In this document: piece by piece, positions 53,653 to 62,782 of the stretch | Layout of the letters: the number at the start of each line of letters is the position of its first letter | Position numbering within the stretch: position 1 is the first letter of the stretch | DNA from: Tetzosporium hominis | GTDB lineage: Bacteria; Bacillota; Bacilli; Bacillales_A; Planococcaceae | DNA: 64,000 bases | Direction of reading: 5' to 3' | Assembly (NCBI RefSeq): GCF_002265435.1 | Contig: NZ_NOKQ01000220.1 | Location: forward strand, 1-64,000 | Position numbers and translations under genes: made by a program | The notes under the pieces: model-generated | Database searches by the model: none | The model's input: the letters and a program-made list of their open reading frames with translations, nothing else | What the model was told of the DNA's origin: nothing

Positions 53653-54588
53653 TTACAACTCTTCGATTTCCTCAAGGCGAGGCATTGCTGTTAAAGCCCC
53701 TTGCTTCGTGGCACATAAAGCCCCTAGTTTATTTCCAAACGAAGCACATTCTAATACATCTGCATGCGTTTCAGGAAAGCCATTATGGAACACATGATAC
53801 AACACACCAGCTATGAACGCATCACCTGCACCCGTGGTATCGACAGGAACGACAGGTGTTACTGGTGCATGGATCTGTTGTCCATCCACTAAACAGATTG
53901 TTCCGTTTTCACCATCTGTTAAGAAAACAAGAGGGATATCAAATTGCTGAAGGCGTTCGATTCCTAACTCGAACTCTTCCGTCTCCATCAAAAAGTACAT
54001 CTCTTCTCGAGTCATTTTCACCATGTGGGAAAGGCTCATGAATTCTAGGATAGTCTCTCGGCATCGATCTTCTGTTTCCCAACGAAGGGGACGGACGTTG
54101 ACGTCAAATGACAACAAGGCACCTTTTTCTCGAGCTAACTGAACAGCACGTCGAGTCGTTTCGAGAGCCGTTGGATGAAACATCGTCCCAGAACAAAAGT
54201 GAAACGTTACGGCTTGTTCAAAGGCCTCTACTTCTAGTTCTTCTGGAAGCACTTGAATTTCAGGTGTTGGATCGATGTAGTTGGCGAAGATGCGGTCCGA
54301 TTCTTCTGTTAAGTGAACGTATACAGATGTGCAGCGCTTATTTGGGGAAAATACAGCGTGTTGCAAATCGACACCTTCTTCGGCCATTTGGGCACGAACA
54401 AAATCAGAGGCCTCGTCATCGCCTGTAATCGTAATAAATCGAGAAGGAAGTCCTAGACGACTTGCTCCTGCAGCTACATTGACAGTGGCTCCACCTAAGT
54501 ACAAATCAAACTCTTTATTTTCATGGGTTCTGGCGATGTAATCTACAAAGGCATCGCCATAGCTCAAAACATAACGGGAAGTTGACAA
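53653..54588 (-). CDS. PfkB-family sugar kinase, fructokinase-like
   Basis: 311 residues: GGATVNVAAGASRLG at the start and the catalytic DTTGAGDAFIAGVLY with its Asp near the end. Phosphorylates a sugar, probably fructose by similarity to ScrK-type kinases. TTG start with SD GGAGC 9 bases before it. Not next to a sugar transporter. Confidence 0.88.
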   Translation of the reverse strand: MSTSRYVLSYGDAFVDYIARTHENKEFDLYLGGATVNVAAGASRLGLPSRFITITGDDEASDFVRAQMAEEGVDLQHAVFSPNKRCTSVYVHLTEESDRIFANYIDPTPEIQVLPEELEVEAFEQAVTFHFCSGTMFHPTALETTRRAVQLAREKGALLSFDVNVRPLRWETEDRCRETILEFMSLSHMVKMTREEMYFLMETEEFELGIERLQQFDIPLVFLTDGENGTICLVDGQQIHAPVTPVVPVDTTGAGDAFIAGVLYHVFHNGFPETHADVLECASFGNKLGALCATKQGALTAMPRLEEIEEL

Positions 54589-54794
54589 ACTTTAACGCTC
54601 CTTGAAAAATCATTTTCCAATTAGTATAGCAGAAAACTGTCGATTTTTCTGAGATTCCGTTTCTTCTGACTGTTCCGACACCAGAACTTACTAAGTCTTA
54701 GTGAATAAAGAGGAATTTGTAAACGTGTCTTGAGTTACTAGGAGACGAGTGGTAAAATTCTAATTGTTCAAACAATTTAATGAGGAGGCAGTCC

Positions 54795-56258
54795 ATGATT
54801 ACGTTTTTTGTTTCGATTCTTCTTTTAATTGTGGGGTATTTTACATACGGAAAGTATGTCGAAAAGGTTTTTGGTGAGAAAGAAGAACGCCCAACCCCAG
54901 CTTATGTCAATGCAGATGGGGTCGATTATGTGCCGATGTCCACACCACGAAACTCATTGATTCAATTATTAAATATTGCGGGTGTAGGTCCTGTATTTGG
55001 ACCGATTGCAGGCGCGCTTTATGGGCCGGTAGCCTTCATCTGGATTGTAGTGGGCTGTATTTTTGCAGGGGCTGTACACGACTATCTAACAGGCATGATC
55101 AGCATCCGAAACCGTGGAGCTCATTTACCGGAGCTGGCAAGCCGTTTCTTAGGAAAACATATGCGTCATATTGTGAATGTCTTTGCTTTGTTACTTCTTG
55201 TTCTAGTGGGAACAGTTTTTGTAACTTCCCCGGCGATGCTTCTTTATAACTTAATGGATGCAAAGTTCAGTATTGCTATCATCACATTCATTATCTTTGC
55301 TTACTACATACTAGCTACATTGTTGCCGGTCGATAAAATCATTGGTCGTTTTTATCCGTTCTTCGGAGCTTTACTTGTTATCTCGGCATTAGGTGTAGGT
55401 GTTGGTATGGTCGTTACAGGTGCATCAATTCCGGAACTCACGCTTCAGAACATGCACCCAGGCAACTTACCAATCTTCCCACTACTGTTCTTCACGATCA
55501 CATGTGGGGCATTGTCTGGCTTCCACGCAACCCAATCACCGATCATTTCTCGTACAACACAAAATGAGAAGCAGGGACGTAAGATTTTTTACGGCATGAT
55601 GATTGCTGAAGGAATCATTGCGATGATTTGGGCAGCGGCAGCTATGGCCTTGTTCGATGGTTATGGTGGACTTTCTCAGATGCTTGCTGAAGGGGGACCT
55701 GCTGGAGTCGTAAGTAGTGTTTCTTTAATGATGATGGGCTCTATTGGTGGAACACTAGCTATACTAGGCGTGATCATCTTACCAATTACGTCTGGTGACA
55801 CAGCGTTCCGTGCAGCTCGTATGATTATTGCAGATTACTTTAAAATTGCACAAGCTAAAATTTCTAAACGTCTATGGATTGCTATTCCACTATTTGTGAT
55901 TTCATATGCATTGACTCAAATTGACTTTAACTTGTTATGGCGTTATTTCTCTTGGGCGAACCAAGTGACGGCTGTGATTGCATTGTGGGTAGGGGCGATG
56001 TACTTGTTCCTACAGTTTAAAAACCACTGGATTGCGACAATACCGGCTATCTTTATGACAGCGATGGTATTTGTTTATATCGTCTATGAGCCAACGATGG
56101 GTCTCGGCCAGTCCTTGACGGTGTCATACATCGTAGGTGCGATTGCTGCGATTCTCATCACACTCGCGTTCTTTTATTACGGGAATAAGAAACGAGGTAC
56201 CGAATTTATATTAGAAGAAGATGTATCAGGCTTTAAGCAGCCTCTTCCGCAGAATTAA
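54795..56258 (+). CDS. cstA: CstA-family carbon-starvation (pyruvate/peptide) transporter, short form
   Basis: 487 residues from ATG 54795 (GAGGAGG 6 bases upstream; an ATG at 54780 covers the SD itself). Many membrane helices, CstA motifs STPRNSLIQLLNIAGVGPVFGPI (split over helix 2) and SGFHATQSPIISRTTQNE. CstA proteins import pyruvate or peptides under starvation. Long E. coli versions have about 700 residues; this short form is common in Gram-positives. Confidence 0.9.
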   Translation: MITFFVSILLLIVGYFTYGKYVEKVFGEKEERPTPAYVNADGVDYVPMSTPRNSLIQLLNIAGVGPVFGPIAGALYGPVAFIWIVVGCIFAGAVHDYLTGMISIRNRGAHLPELASRFLGKHMRHIVNVFALLLLVLVGTVFVTSPAMLLYNLMDAKFSIAIITFIIFAYYILATLLPVDKIIGRFYPFFGALLVISALGVGVGMVVTGASIPELTLQNMHPGNLPIFPLLFFTITCGALSGFHATQSPIISRTTQNEKQGRKIFYGMMIAEGIIAMIWAAAAMALFDGYGGLSQMLAEGGPAGVVSSVSLMMMGSIGGTLAILGVIILPITSGDTAFRAARMIIADYFKIAQAKISKRLWIAIPLFVISYALTQIDFNLLWRYFSWANQVTAVIALWVGAMYLFLQFKNHWIATIPAIFMTAMVFVYIVYEPTMGLGQSLTVSYIVGAIAAILITLAFFYYGNKKRGTEFILEEDVSGFKQPLPQN

Positions 56259-56262
56259 AATA

Positions 56263-56306
56263 AGCCGTCCTACTGGAGTGTGACTCTCTAGTTAGGACGG
56301 CTTTTT
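56263..56306 (+). terminator. bidirectional terminator
   Basis: AGCCGTCCTA/TAGGACGGCT arms with a long loop and T5. Confidence 0.8.
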
Positions 56307-57068
56307 CTATAGCTGGAAGTGAAATTCAGATCTTCCTATCTGCTGCCGTTCATGATAGGTCCGTTCATGAAATTCTACAACACCACTGTGAGTCACTGTG
56401 ATGATCGTCGTGCAGCGAGTTCCGTAATTGGGCATATCGATGAACATGGAAGACAGCTTACGCTCAAGGTCTGGGCCGACACCTGTATCCGGCAGCAGGT
56501 GGGGAGCGGCTTGGTCAGTCCGTTGCATCATAGTGAACAAAACATCGTGAGATACTTGTTCTGATGTTGCCACATAGTCACTCAACAGCTCTCGGGCTTG
56601 TTCTACTTTTGGCCAAGGAGTATTTAGAAACTTGTTGCTAAGAGCATGGGTCCCTTCTTGAATGGGATGACCGGAAGTCGTCATATTACTGTAGTAATGA
56701 AGGTCTGAGAATGTTCCTACTAGGAGATTGAATCCGTTGTAGCAAGTCTTTTGTTGTTCAAGTTTAGAAATGAACTCTGTTGCTGAAGTATCTGTCGTTA
56801 AAAATTCTTTAACAATCTCCCCACGAGAAATCAGATCCTGTTGGACGCTAAGTGGGTCGCGATAGTTGGTCAGTGCTGCAATACGGCCAGACTTTGTCAC
56901 GCCTAACCAAGTCCCACCGGCATGCAGGTCTTTGCCAGCGAGCAATTCGGGATGCTCCGGCCAAAAATGGGCGGGTTCGGTAGGACGGTCATAGAACTCG
57001 TCACGATTGGCAGCCATGATGAAGGCATACTTGGGATGCTGCTGAAGATGAAAGGCAATCAAACACAT
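56307..57068 (-). CDS. NRDE/TANGO2-family protein
   Basis: 253 residues. Starts MCLIAFHLQQHPKYAFIMAANRDEF with Cys2 as possible Ntn-type nucleophile and the NRDE motif, then AGKDLHAGGTWLGVTKSGRIAALTNYRDP in pieces typical of the family. Eukaryotic TANGO2 affects heme and lipid handling; the bacterial role is not established. Confidence 0.85.
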   Translation of the reverse strand: MCLIAFHLQQHPKYAFIMAANRDEFYDRPTEPAHFWPEHPELLAGKDLHAGGTWLGVTKSGRIAALTNYRDPLSVQQDLISRGEIVKEFLTTDTSATEFISKLEQQKTCYNGFNLLVGTFSDLHYYSNMTTSGHPIQEGTHALSNKFLNTPWPKVEQARELLSDYVATSEQVSHDVLFTMMQRTDQAAPHLLPDTGVGPDLERKLSSMFIDMPNYGTRCTTIITVTHSGVVEFHERTYHERQQIGRSEFHFQL

Positions 57069-57188
57069 CCGAAATCCCCCTTAGAAAGTCTAATTTTTTC
57101 TTACTATACCATGAAGGGTTCCCACAGTAGCATAATTTCGTCTGAAGCTCTAGACTAATGCTATATGAATCAAAAGGAAGGGATGACT

Positions 57189-57472
57189 ATGCAAGAAGCG
57201 GCGATTAGTTTTCAAGATGTCTCCATGAAACGAGGAGAACAACAAGTGCTACAACGAATTTCTGGGCAGATACCGAAAGGGAAAATCACGACTCTTGTAG
57301 GACCTTCTGGTGCTGGAAAGTCGACACTTCTCAAGCTGTGCAGTTTCAATTGTTGATTGTGTTCTTAATTTTGACTACGGCAGCAGTGACGAGTATCGCT
57401 CTTGGCTTCTTGTCCTATCCAACACTTTTTAATAAACAGTATCAGTTAGTTCAGGAAGGGCGAGACGCATGA
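57189..57472 (+). pseudogene. fetA-fetB remnant joined by an internal deletion
   Basis: The first half encodes an ABC ATPase N-terminus (AAISFQDVSMKRGEQQVL and Walker A GPSGAGKST), which shifts frame after LLKL at about 57345. The next bases in another frame encode the end of a UPF0014/FetB-type permease: QFQLLIVFLILTTAA, LSYPTLFNKQYQLV, stop at 57472. Everything between (most of the ATPase and of the permease) is gone, so this is a single deletion of an iron-export type operon. The remnant ends by overlapping the ATG of the methyltransferase. Confidence 0.75.
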
Positions 57473-58329
57473 TTACGAAAAAACAACGTGCAATGGAGCG
57501 GTTAAGTCACCAAATTGATGCTCTTCAATGTCCTATCTGTAAGCAAGAGCTACAATTGACCGAGTCAGGCGTTACCTGCACAAACCGTCATACAGTAGAT
57601 GTTGCCAAGCAAGGCTATCTGCATTTGGCAGGAACTGTAGCGAAAAGTCGCTACACAAAAGAGTTGTTTACGGCACGCCAGACATTGCTACAGGAAACAG
57701 CTTTTTTTGAACCATTGATTGAAGAAATTGGTGAATGGATTGCGAAAGAAGCGAAAGATTCGCCTCGAATCGTAGACATGGGGTGCGGGGAAGGGACGCA
57801 TCTTGCAGGTATTGTGAATCGGTTATCAGGAAGCCAAGGGATTGGAATCGATTTATCGAAAGAGGGCATTCAACTGGCAACGAATCATGCAGCAGAAGTC
57901 GTTTGGTTAGTAGCGGATCTTGCGAAATCGCCTCTTCAGGAAGCCTCAGTTGATGTGGTCCTTAATATTTTGTCACCAGCGAACCATCAAGAGTTTAGAC
58001 GTATACTGAAACCAGGTGGTTTCGTTGTAAAAGTAATTCCAAATGCTGCTTACCTACACGAACTGCGTAGCTTCTTTTATGCGGGGACAGATAAAGAGAC
58101 GTTTGAAAATGAAGAAGCTCAGAATCGGTTTACCAATGAACTCGAGTTCGTCGGAAGTTCTTCAGTGAGCTACCAAAAAGAATTGGATGACAAGCAGTGG
58201 CGTGACTTAATTGGTATGACACCGTTGACTTGGAATGCAGAGGAAATGAAAGTTGAAAAGTTTCTAGCCCAAGAAGTAACCGCGGTCACCGTGGATCTGT
58301 CAATTTTAGTTGGACGGCTAAAAGAATAA
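57469..58329 (+). CDS. rlmA: 23S rRNA (guanine-N1) methyltransferase, RlmA type
   Basis: 286 residues. Zinc-binding Cys cluster near the N-terminus (LQCPICKQEL then VTCTNRH), followed by VDVAKQGYLHL and a class I SAM-binding domain (IVDMGCGEGTHL). Methylates a G in hairpin 35 of 23S rRNA. Its ATG overlaps the stop of the fetB fragment, the old end of an operon. Confidence 0.88.
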   Translation: MITKKQRAMERLSHQIDALQCPICKQELQLTESGVTCTNRHTVDVAKQGYLHLAGTVAKSRYTKELFTARQTLLQETAFFEPLIEEIGEWIAKEAKDSPRIVDMGCGEGTHLAGIVNRLSGSQGIGIDLSKEGIQLATNHAAEVVWLVADLAKSPLQEASVDVVLNILSPANHQEFRRILKPGGFVVKVIPNAAYLHELRSFFYAGTDKETFENEEAQNRFTNELEFVGSSSVSYQKELDDKQWRDLIGMTPLTWNAEEMKVEKFLAQEVTAVTVDLSILVGRLKE

Positions 58330-58336
58330 AATGAGA

Positions 58337-58368
58337 CAGGGTTCGCTCGAGGAGCGAACCCTGTTTTT
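58337..58368 (+). terminator. rlmA terminator
   Basis: Perfect 12-bp stem CAGGGTTCGCTC/GAGCGAACCCTG with T5. Confidence 0.9.
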
Positions 58369-58428
58369 GCTGTTAAAGTAGTAAGTGGATTCCATAGAAA
58401 CACCGTCGGATCTACAAATGCGTTCGCC

Positions 58429-59115
58429 TTACGAACTCCACTCTGTCCGTTTTAACACCCATGAAACTAAAAGCAAGACAGCACCAATCCCAATAGAGGA
58501 AGCTGGTGGGAAGTCCATTGAGGGACCAAAGTACGGTAGGACCCAATTGACAACTGCGATGATGGCAAATCCAAGTCCACCTACGGCACCAGCACCAGCA
58601 AACTCTTTCCAACGGCTTGTTTTCGTTTCTTCGTTGAAAGCCGACTTATTCAACTGGCGCATTAGCAAACGAACAGCTACCCATACGACACCAATCATAA
58701 CAGCCAATTGGATGAGCGACGGAAGTAAATAGATCTGGGTATCTGGAGACTCACTAAAATAATCAAGCGCAAATAAAATAACGCCACGTGCAATGAAATA
58801 GTAGGCAATCAACTGAAACGCCATGCGTCCCCAGAACTTAACCATATCTCGCTTTTCTTCATCTGGAATTTGTTCAATGACGTCATCTGCATACGCTTTT
58901 GGATCGTCGCCAAACACATCCGTTGCAGACTTCCCGTCAGCTTGCGCTTCAAGCAAGTGATCGAGCATATCCATCAACACTTCTTCTGTCTTCTGCTCCG
59001 ACAAAGATAGCTTTGTTCGGATGTAAACTAGCAGCTGTTCATAGTACACTTTGTTCGGGACATGCAGTAGTTCGCGTTTTTCATTGTTTTCTTTAATCAA
59101 GTCTTGTACGTTCAT
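58429..59115 (-). CDS. DUF1129-like membrane protein paired with PadR
   Basis: 228 residues from ATG 59115 (AAAGGAGG 7 bases upstream). A soluble helical N-terminal part (to about 100), then four membrane helices. Overlaps the PadR gene by four bases. Function unknown; parallels the pair at 36698-38022. Confidence 0.75.
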   Translation of the reverse strand: MNVQDLIKENNEKRELLHVPNKVYYEQLLVYIRTKLSLSEQKTEEVLMDMLDHLLEAQADGKSATDVFGDDPKAYADDVIEQIPDEEKRDMVKFWGRMAFQLIAYYFIARGVILFALDYFSESPDTQIYLLPSLIQLAVMIGVVWVAVRLLMRQLNKSAFNEETKTSRWKEFAGAGAVGGLGFAIIAVVNWVLPYFGPSMDFPPASSIGIGAVLLLVSWVLKRTEWSS

Positions 59116-59441
59116 GAGGGTTCCTCCTTTAGTAATCGTTCCAGTGGGACGGATAACAATGCCCACTCGTTTCGAATCAGCGCCAGTGCCTGCCCGCCCT
59201 GTGGAGTGATTGAGTAATATTTTCGATTGGGTCCTGATTCGGAAGGACGCATCTCACTGACGATCCAGCCTTGCTTTTGAAGCCGTAGCAGGACGGGATA
59301 GATGGTACCTTCCGGAACGTCAGGTAATCCCGACTCTTGGAGTTTCCGAGATAATTCGTACCCATAAACAGTCTGCTTCTCGATAACGGCAAGCACACAG
59401 CCATCCAAAAACCCTTTTAATAATTGACTGCGAACGGTCAT
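59112..59441 (-). CDS. PadR-family transcriptional regulator
   Basis: 109 residues, winged helix with YGYELSRKLQESGL, GTIYPVLLRLQKQGW and NRKYYSITPQG. SD AGGAGG 7 bases before the ATG. Likely represses this two-gene operon through the inverted repeat upstream. Confidence 0.92.
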   Translation of the reverse strand: MTVRSQLLKGFLDGCVLAVIEKQTVYGYELSRKLQESGLPDVPEGTIYPVLLRLQKQGWIVSEMRPSESGPNRKYYSITPQGGQALALIRNEWALLSVPLERLLKEEPS

Positions 59442-59493
59442 AGCTGATCCTCCTTGCTAGTTTGTATTGCAAGATAGTGAGTTGAAAAAATAG

Positions 59494-59514
59494 CTACTTG
59501 GTAATACAAAGTAG
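59494..59514 (-). promoter_or_regulatory. candidate PadR operator
   Basis: Near-perfect palindrome CTACTT-N9-AAGTAG with GGT/ACA positions inside, about 53 bases before the PadR start. A matching -35/-10 pair was not clear. Confidence 0.5.
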
Positions 59515-59572
59515 TTAATCCCAGTTTACGTAAACAACACAAACTTGTCAACGCTTTCGTCAGAAAATTGTG

Positions 59573-59602
59573 TTGACAGTCCTTCCTTCAGTGAGTTAAA
59601 GT
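59573..59602 (+). promoter_or_regulatory. promoter of the methionine operon
   Basis: TTGACA, 18 bases, TAAAGT, about 45 bases before the riboswitch. Confidence 0.65.
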
Positions 59603-59644
59603 GGTAAAAAGCTTTGACGAGCGAATTAATTTCATATGCAACAT

Positions 59645-59746
59645 CTTATCGCGAGAGATAGAGGGACTGGCCCGATGACATCTCAGCAACCAGCTGCATG
59701 ACAGTATGGTGCTAATTCCAGCAGAGTTTAGACTCTGACAGATAAG
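59645..59746 (+). promoter_or_regulatory. SAM-I riboswitch (S-box)
   Basis: Contains the conserved GAGGGACTGGCCCGATGA and CAGCAACC segments and P1 arms CTTATC/GATAAG. Binds S-adenosylmethionine and turns off the operon below. The 3' P1 arm continues into GATAAGAGGG, which can pair with the left arm of the terminator as anti-terminator. Confidence 0.95.
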
Positions 59747-59764
59747 AGGGATAGATCCAACACA

Positions 59765-59796
59765 CGCCTTCTTATTTTTATATAAGAGGGCGTTTT
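59765..59796 (+). terminator. SAM-dependent terminator
   Basis: Stem CGCCtTCTTAT/ATAAGAgGGCG with T5; competes with the riboswitch anti-terminator. Confidence 0.9.
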
Positions 59797-59828
59797 TCTA
59801 TACCCTCCACTACAAGGAGGAACTACCT

Positions 59829-60941
59829 ATGACCTATCAATTGGAAACGCAACTAGCGCAAGCAGGAAACCGAAGTGACGCCGCAACAGGAGCAGTCAGT
59901 CTGCCTATCCATCTATCGACAGCTTATATTCACCCTGGGATCGGGCAATCCACAGGATATGACTATTCGAGAACGGCCAATCCGACTCGAACAGCACTTG
60001 AACAGGCACTAGCAACACTGGAACACGGAGACCACGGGTTTGCGTTCAGTTCAGGTATGGCTGCCGTTCATGCCGTGTTGCAATTGTTCCGAACAGGAGA
60101 CGAGCTGATCGTCTCAGAGGATTTGTACGGAGGGAGTTACCGGTTGTTCCATCAGCTTGAGGAGCGGACAGGCCTTCGCTTTCGATACGTAGACACCACC
60201 GAGCTCTCCGCTATCTCAGACGCTGTGACAGATGCGACAAAAGCCATCTTCATCGAATCGCCCACAAATCCACTCATGAAAGAGACGGACATCCAAGCCG
60301 TTTCGGAAATTGCGAAGAAAAGAGACTTGTTGTTGATTGTCGACAATACGTTCTATACGCCAATCCTTCAGCAGCCCATCACATTAGGTGCCGACATCGT
60401 GCTGCACAGTGCAACGAAATATTTGGGAGGGCATAATGATGTCTTGGCGGGTGCAGTTATCACAAAAGGCGAGAAGCTTGGTGAACAGCTCCTGGTCATC
60501 CAAAACTCAATCGGAGCCGTACCAAGTCCATTAGACTGTTGGCTCTTGGTTCGCAGTTTAAAGACACTGGCTCTTCGAGTGGAGAAGCAGCAAGAGAATG
60601 CCCGCTTGCTTGTGGCATTTTTGACAGAACATCCAGCCATCGATTCGGTATTGTATCCAGGTAAAGGTGGAATGCTGTCGTTTCGCTTGAAAGAATCGGA
60701 GTGGGTTCCTGCATTTTTAGAGCGCTTGACGCTGATTGCTTTTGCCGAAAGTCTAGGGGGAGTAGAAAGTTTTATCACGTACCCGACAACACAGACTCAC
60801 GCGGATATTCCGAAAGCGGAGCGCGAGCGCGTCGGAATCTGTTCTCGACTCCTGCGTTTCTCTGTAGGGATTGAACATAGCGACGACTTGAAGCACGAAC
60901 TGAAAACGATTTTAGATGCGTGGGTAGGTGTTCCACGATGA
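59829..60941 (+). CDS. metI: cystathionine gamma-synthase / O-acetylhomoserine sulfhydrylase
   Basis: 370 residues, PLP enzyme of the Cys/Met metabolism family: YSRTANPTRTALE, SGMAAVHAV, and the PLP Lys in HSATKYLGGHND (about 196-207). Joins an activated homoserine with cysteine or sulfide. First gene after the SAM riboswitch; overlaps the next gene by four bases. No cystathionine beta-lyase follows, unlike the B. subtilis metIC operon. Confidence 0.93.
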   Translation: MTYQLETQLAQAGNRSDAATGAVSLPIHLSTAYIHPGIGQSTGYDYSRTANPTRTALEQALATLEHGDHGFAFSSGMAAVHAVLQLFRTGDELIVSEDLYGGSYRLFHQLEERTGLRFRYVDTTELSAISDAVTDATKAIFIESPTNPLMKETDIQAVSEIAKKRDLLLIVDNTFYTPILQQPITLGADIVLHSATKYLGGHNDVLAGAVITKGEKLGEQLLVIQNSIGAVPSPLDCWLLVRSLKTLALRVEKQQENARLLVAFLTEHPAIDSVLYPGKGGMLSFRLKESEWVPAFLERLTLIAFAESLGGVESFITYPTTQTHADIPKAERERVGICSRLLRFSVGIEHSDDLKHELKTILDAWVGVPR

Positions 60942-62782
60942 AGCGCCCCTTCCTTGAACAACTTAGAGAACGCGTGTTAGTTGCAGACGGTGCCATGGGA
61001 ACGCTGTTATATTCCTACGGAGTCGATCATTGTAATGAAGAGCTAAACCTTTCGCACCCTGAGGATGTCCTGCGTGTCCACGAGCAGTACATTGAAGCAG
61101 GAGCAGAAGTTATCCAGACGAACACGTATGCGGCCAATTATGTAAAGCTCGCGCGCTACGGTCTACAGGAACAGGTAAAGGCTATCAATACGGCAGCGGT
61201 CCGTCTAGCTAAACAAGCGGCGGGAGAAGACGTCTATGTCTTGGGAACTATCGGTGGTCTGCGTGGAATTAAACAAGACATCCCACTCGATGAGATCAAA
61301 CGTAGCTTTCGAGAACAGCTTTACATCTTCTTAATGGAAGGGGTAGATGCCCTGTTACTTGAAACGTATTACGACTTTGAGGAGCTCGAGACCGTCGTTC
61401 AGATTGCGAAGCAGGAATGCGAGTTGCCGATCATTGCGGAACTATCGATGCATGAGGTAGGGGTCCTTCAAAATGGCTGGTCACTTGCGGAGGGACTCGC
61501 AAGACTTGAAGAACTCGGTGCAGATGTAGTCGGAATCAATTGTCGTATGGGTCCTTTCCATATGCTCACGGCTCTCCAACAGGTTCCTATCCCGCAGAAG
61601 GCTCTGCTTTCTGTCTATCCGAACGCCAGTCTCCCGCAGTTAGAAGAAGGACGTTATACGTATGCGGAAGAGTTTGCCTACTTTGGCGATATCGCGCAAG
61701 AGCTAAGACAGCAAGGTGTCCACTTGATTGGAGGCTGTTGTGGAACGACTCCTGGACATATTCAAGCTGTGGCCAAGAGGTTGACGGACCGGACGCCGAT
61801 TACTGAGAAACAGGCGATTCCACATAAAGCAGTTCGAAAAGTTATGGAACCATCTGGAGAATCACCTCTCCTTCAAAAAGTCCGTAATGAGACGACAATT
61901 CTAGTAGAGCTAGATCCACCGAAGCATTTAAACACGGATCGATTTTATGAAGGAATCGAAGCCCTCCATAAAGCGGGAGCTGACGCTCTGACGCTAGCAG
62001 ATAATCCACTTGCTTCTCCACGCGTCGGAAACGATGCGGTGGCTGCCATCATCAAACAGCGTTACGGGGCAAACCCGCTTGTTCATTTGACCTGTCGAGA
62101 TCGCAATCTTATTGGGTTACAGTCTCATTTGATGGGACTACATGAACTAGGTGTTCAAGACCTGCTCGCCATCACAGGGGATCCTGCTAAAATTGGCGAT
62201 TTTCCAGGTGCGGCATCGGTTTATGACTTATCAAGTTTAGAACTAATCGAACTGATTAAACAAAACAACAAAGGTTTCTCATTCTCTGGGAAATCACTAG
62301 AGCGTCCTACTCGATTCTCCGTTGGGGCTGCATTCAATCCGAACTACCGCCATATGGACGCCTCTATTAAGAGACTGGAGAAAAAGGTTGCAGCGGGAGC
62401 CGACTACTTCATAACGCAGCCAGTCTTTGGAATCGAACAGCTTCATGCATTAGCAGAAGCGTCCAAACAAGTGGACCGTCCCTTCTTTGTGGGGATTATG
62501 CCACTCCTCAGTTCTCGCAATGCGGAATTTTTGCATCATGAAGTCCCAGGCATTCGGTTACCTGATGACACGAGAGAACGGATGCGTCAAGCGGGCGAAG
62601 ATCCGAAACGCGCACTTGAAGAAGGAATGGCTATCACGAAAGAACTGGTGGCGGAGGCCGTCAAACTATTCAATGGTATCTACCTCATCACACCATTTTT
62701 ACGTTATGAATTGTCACTTGAACTGATTCATTACATCACGTCACGGAAGCAGGAGGAATCACATGACCAGCTCTACATTTGA
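60938..62782 (+). CDS. yitJ: bifunctional homocysteine methyltransferase / methylene-THF reductase
   Basis: 614 residues from ATG 60938 (ATGA overlap with metI). Residues about 1-290 are an Hcy methyltransferase domain with Zn-binding Cys in [12 protein letters not shown] and DGAMGTLLYSYG; about 320-614 form the FAD-dependent MTHFR domain (ITGDP, FSVGAAFNPN). Makes methyl-THF and may move methyl groups to homocysteine. The next gene metH starts 20 bases before its stop. Confidence 0.93.
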   Translation: MKRPFLEQLRERVLVADGAMGTLLYSYGVDHCNEELNLSHPEDVLRVHEQYIEAGAEVIQTNTYAANYVKLARYGLQEQVKAINTAAVRLAKQAAGEDVYVLGTIGGLRGIKQDIPLDEIKRSFREQLYIFLMEGVDALLLETYYDFEELETVVQIAKQECELPIIAELSMHEVGVLQNGWSLAEGLARLEELGADVVGINCRMGPFHMLTALQQVPIPQKALLSVYPNASLPQLEEGRYTYAEEFAYFGDIAQELRQQGVHLIGGCCGTTPGHIQAVAKRLTDRTPITEKQAIPHKAVRKVMEPSGESPLLQKVRNETTILVELDPPKHLNTDRFYEGIEALHKAGADALTLADNPLASPRVGNDAVAAIIKQRYGANPLVHLTCRDRNLIGLQSHLMGLHELGVQDLLAITGDPAKIGDFPGAASVYDLSSLELIELIKQNNKGFSFSGKSLERPTRFSVGAAFNPNYRHMDASIKRLEKKVAAGADYFITQPVFGIEQLHALAEASKQVDRPFFVGIMPLLSSRNAEFLHHEVPGIRLPDDTRERMRQAGEDPKRALEEGMAITKELVAEAVKLFNGIYLITPFLRYELSLELIHYITSRKQEESHDQLYI

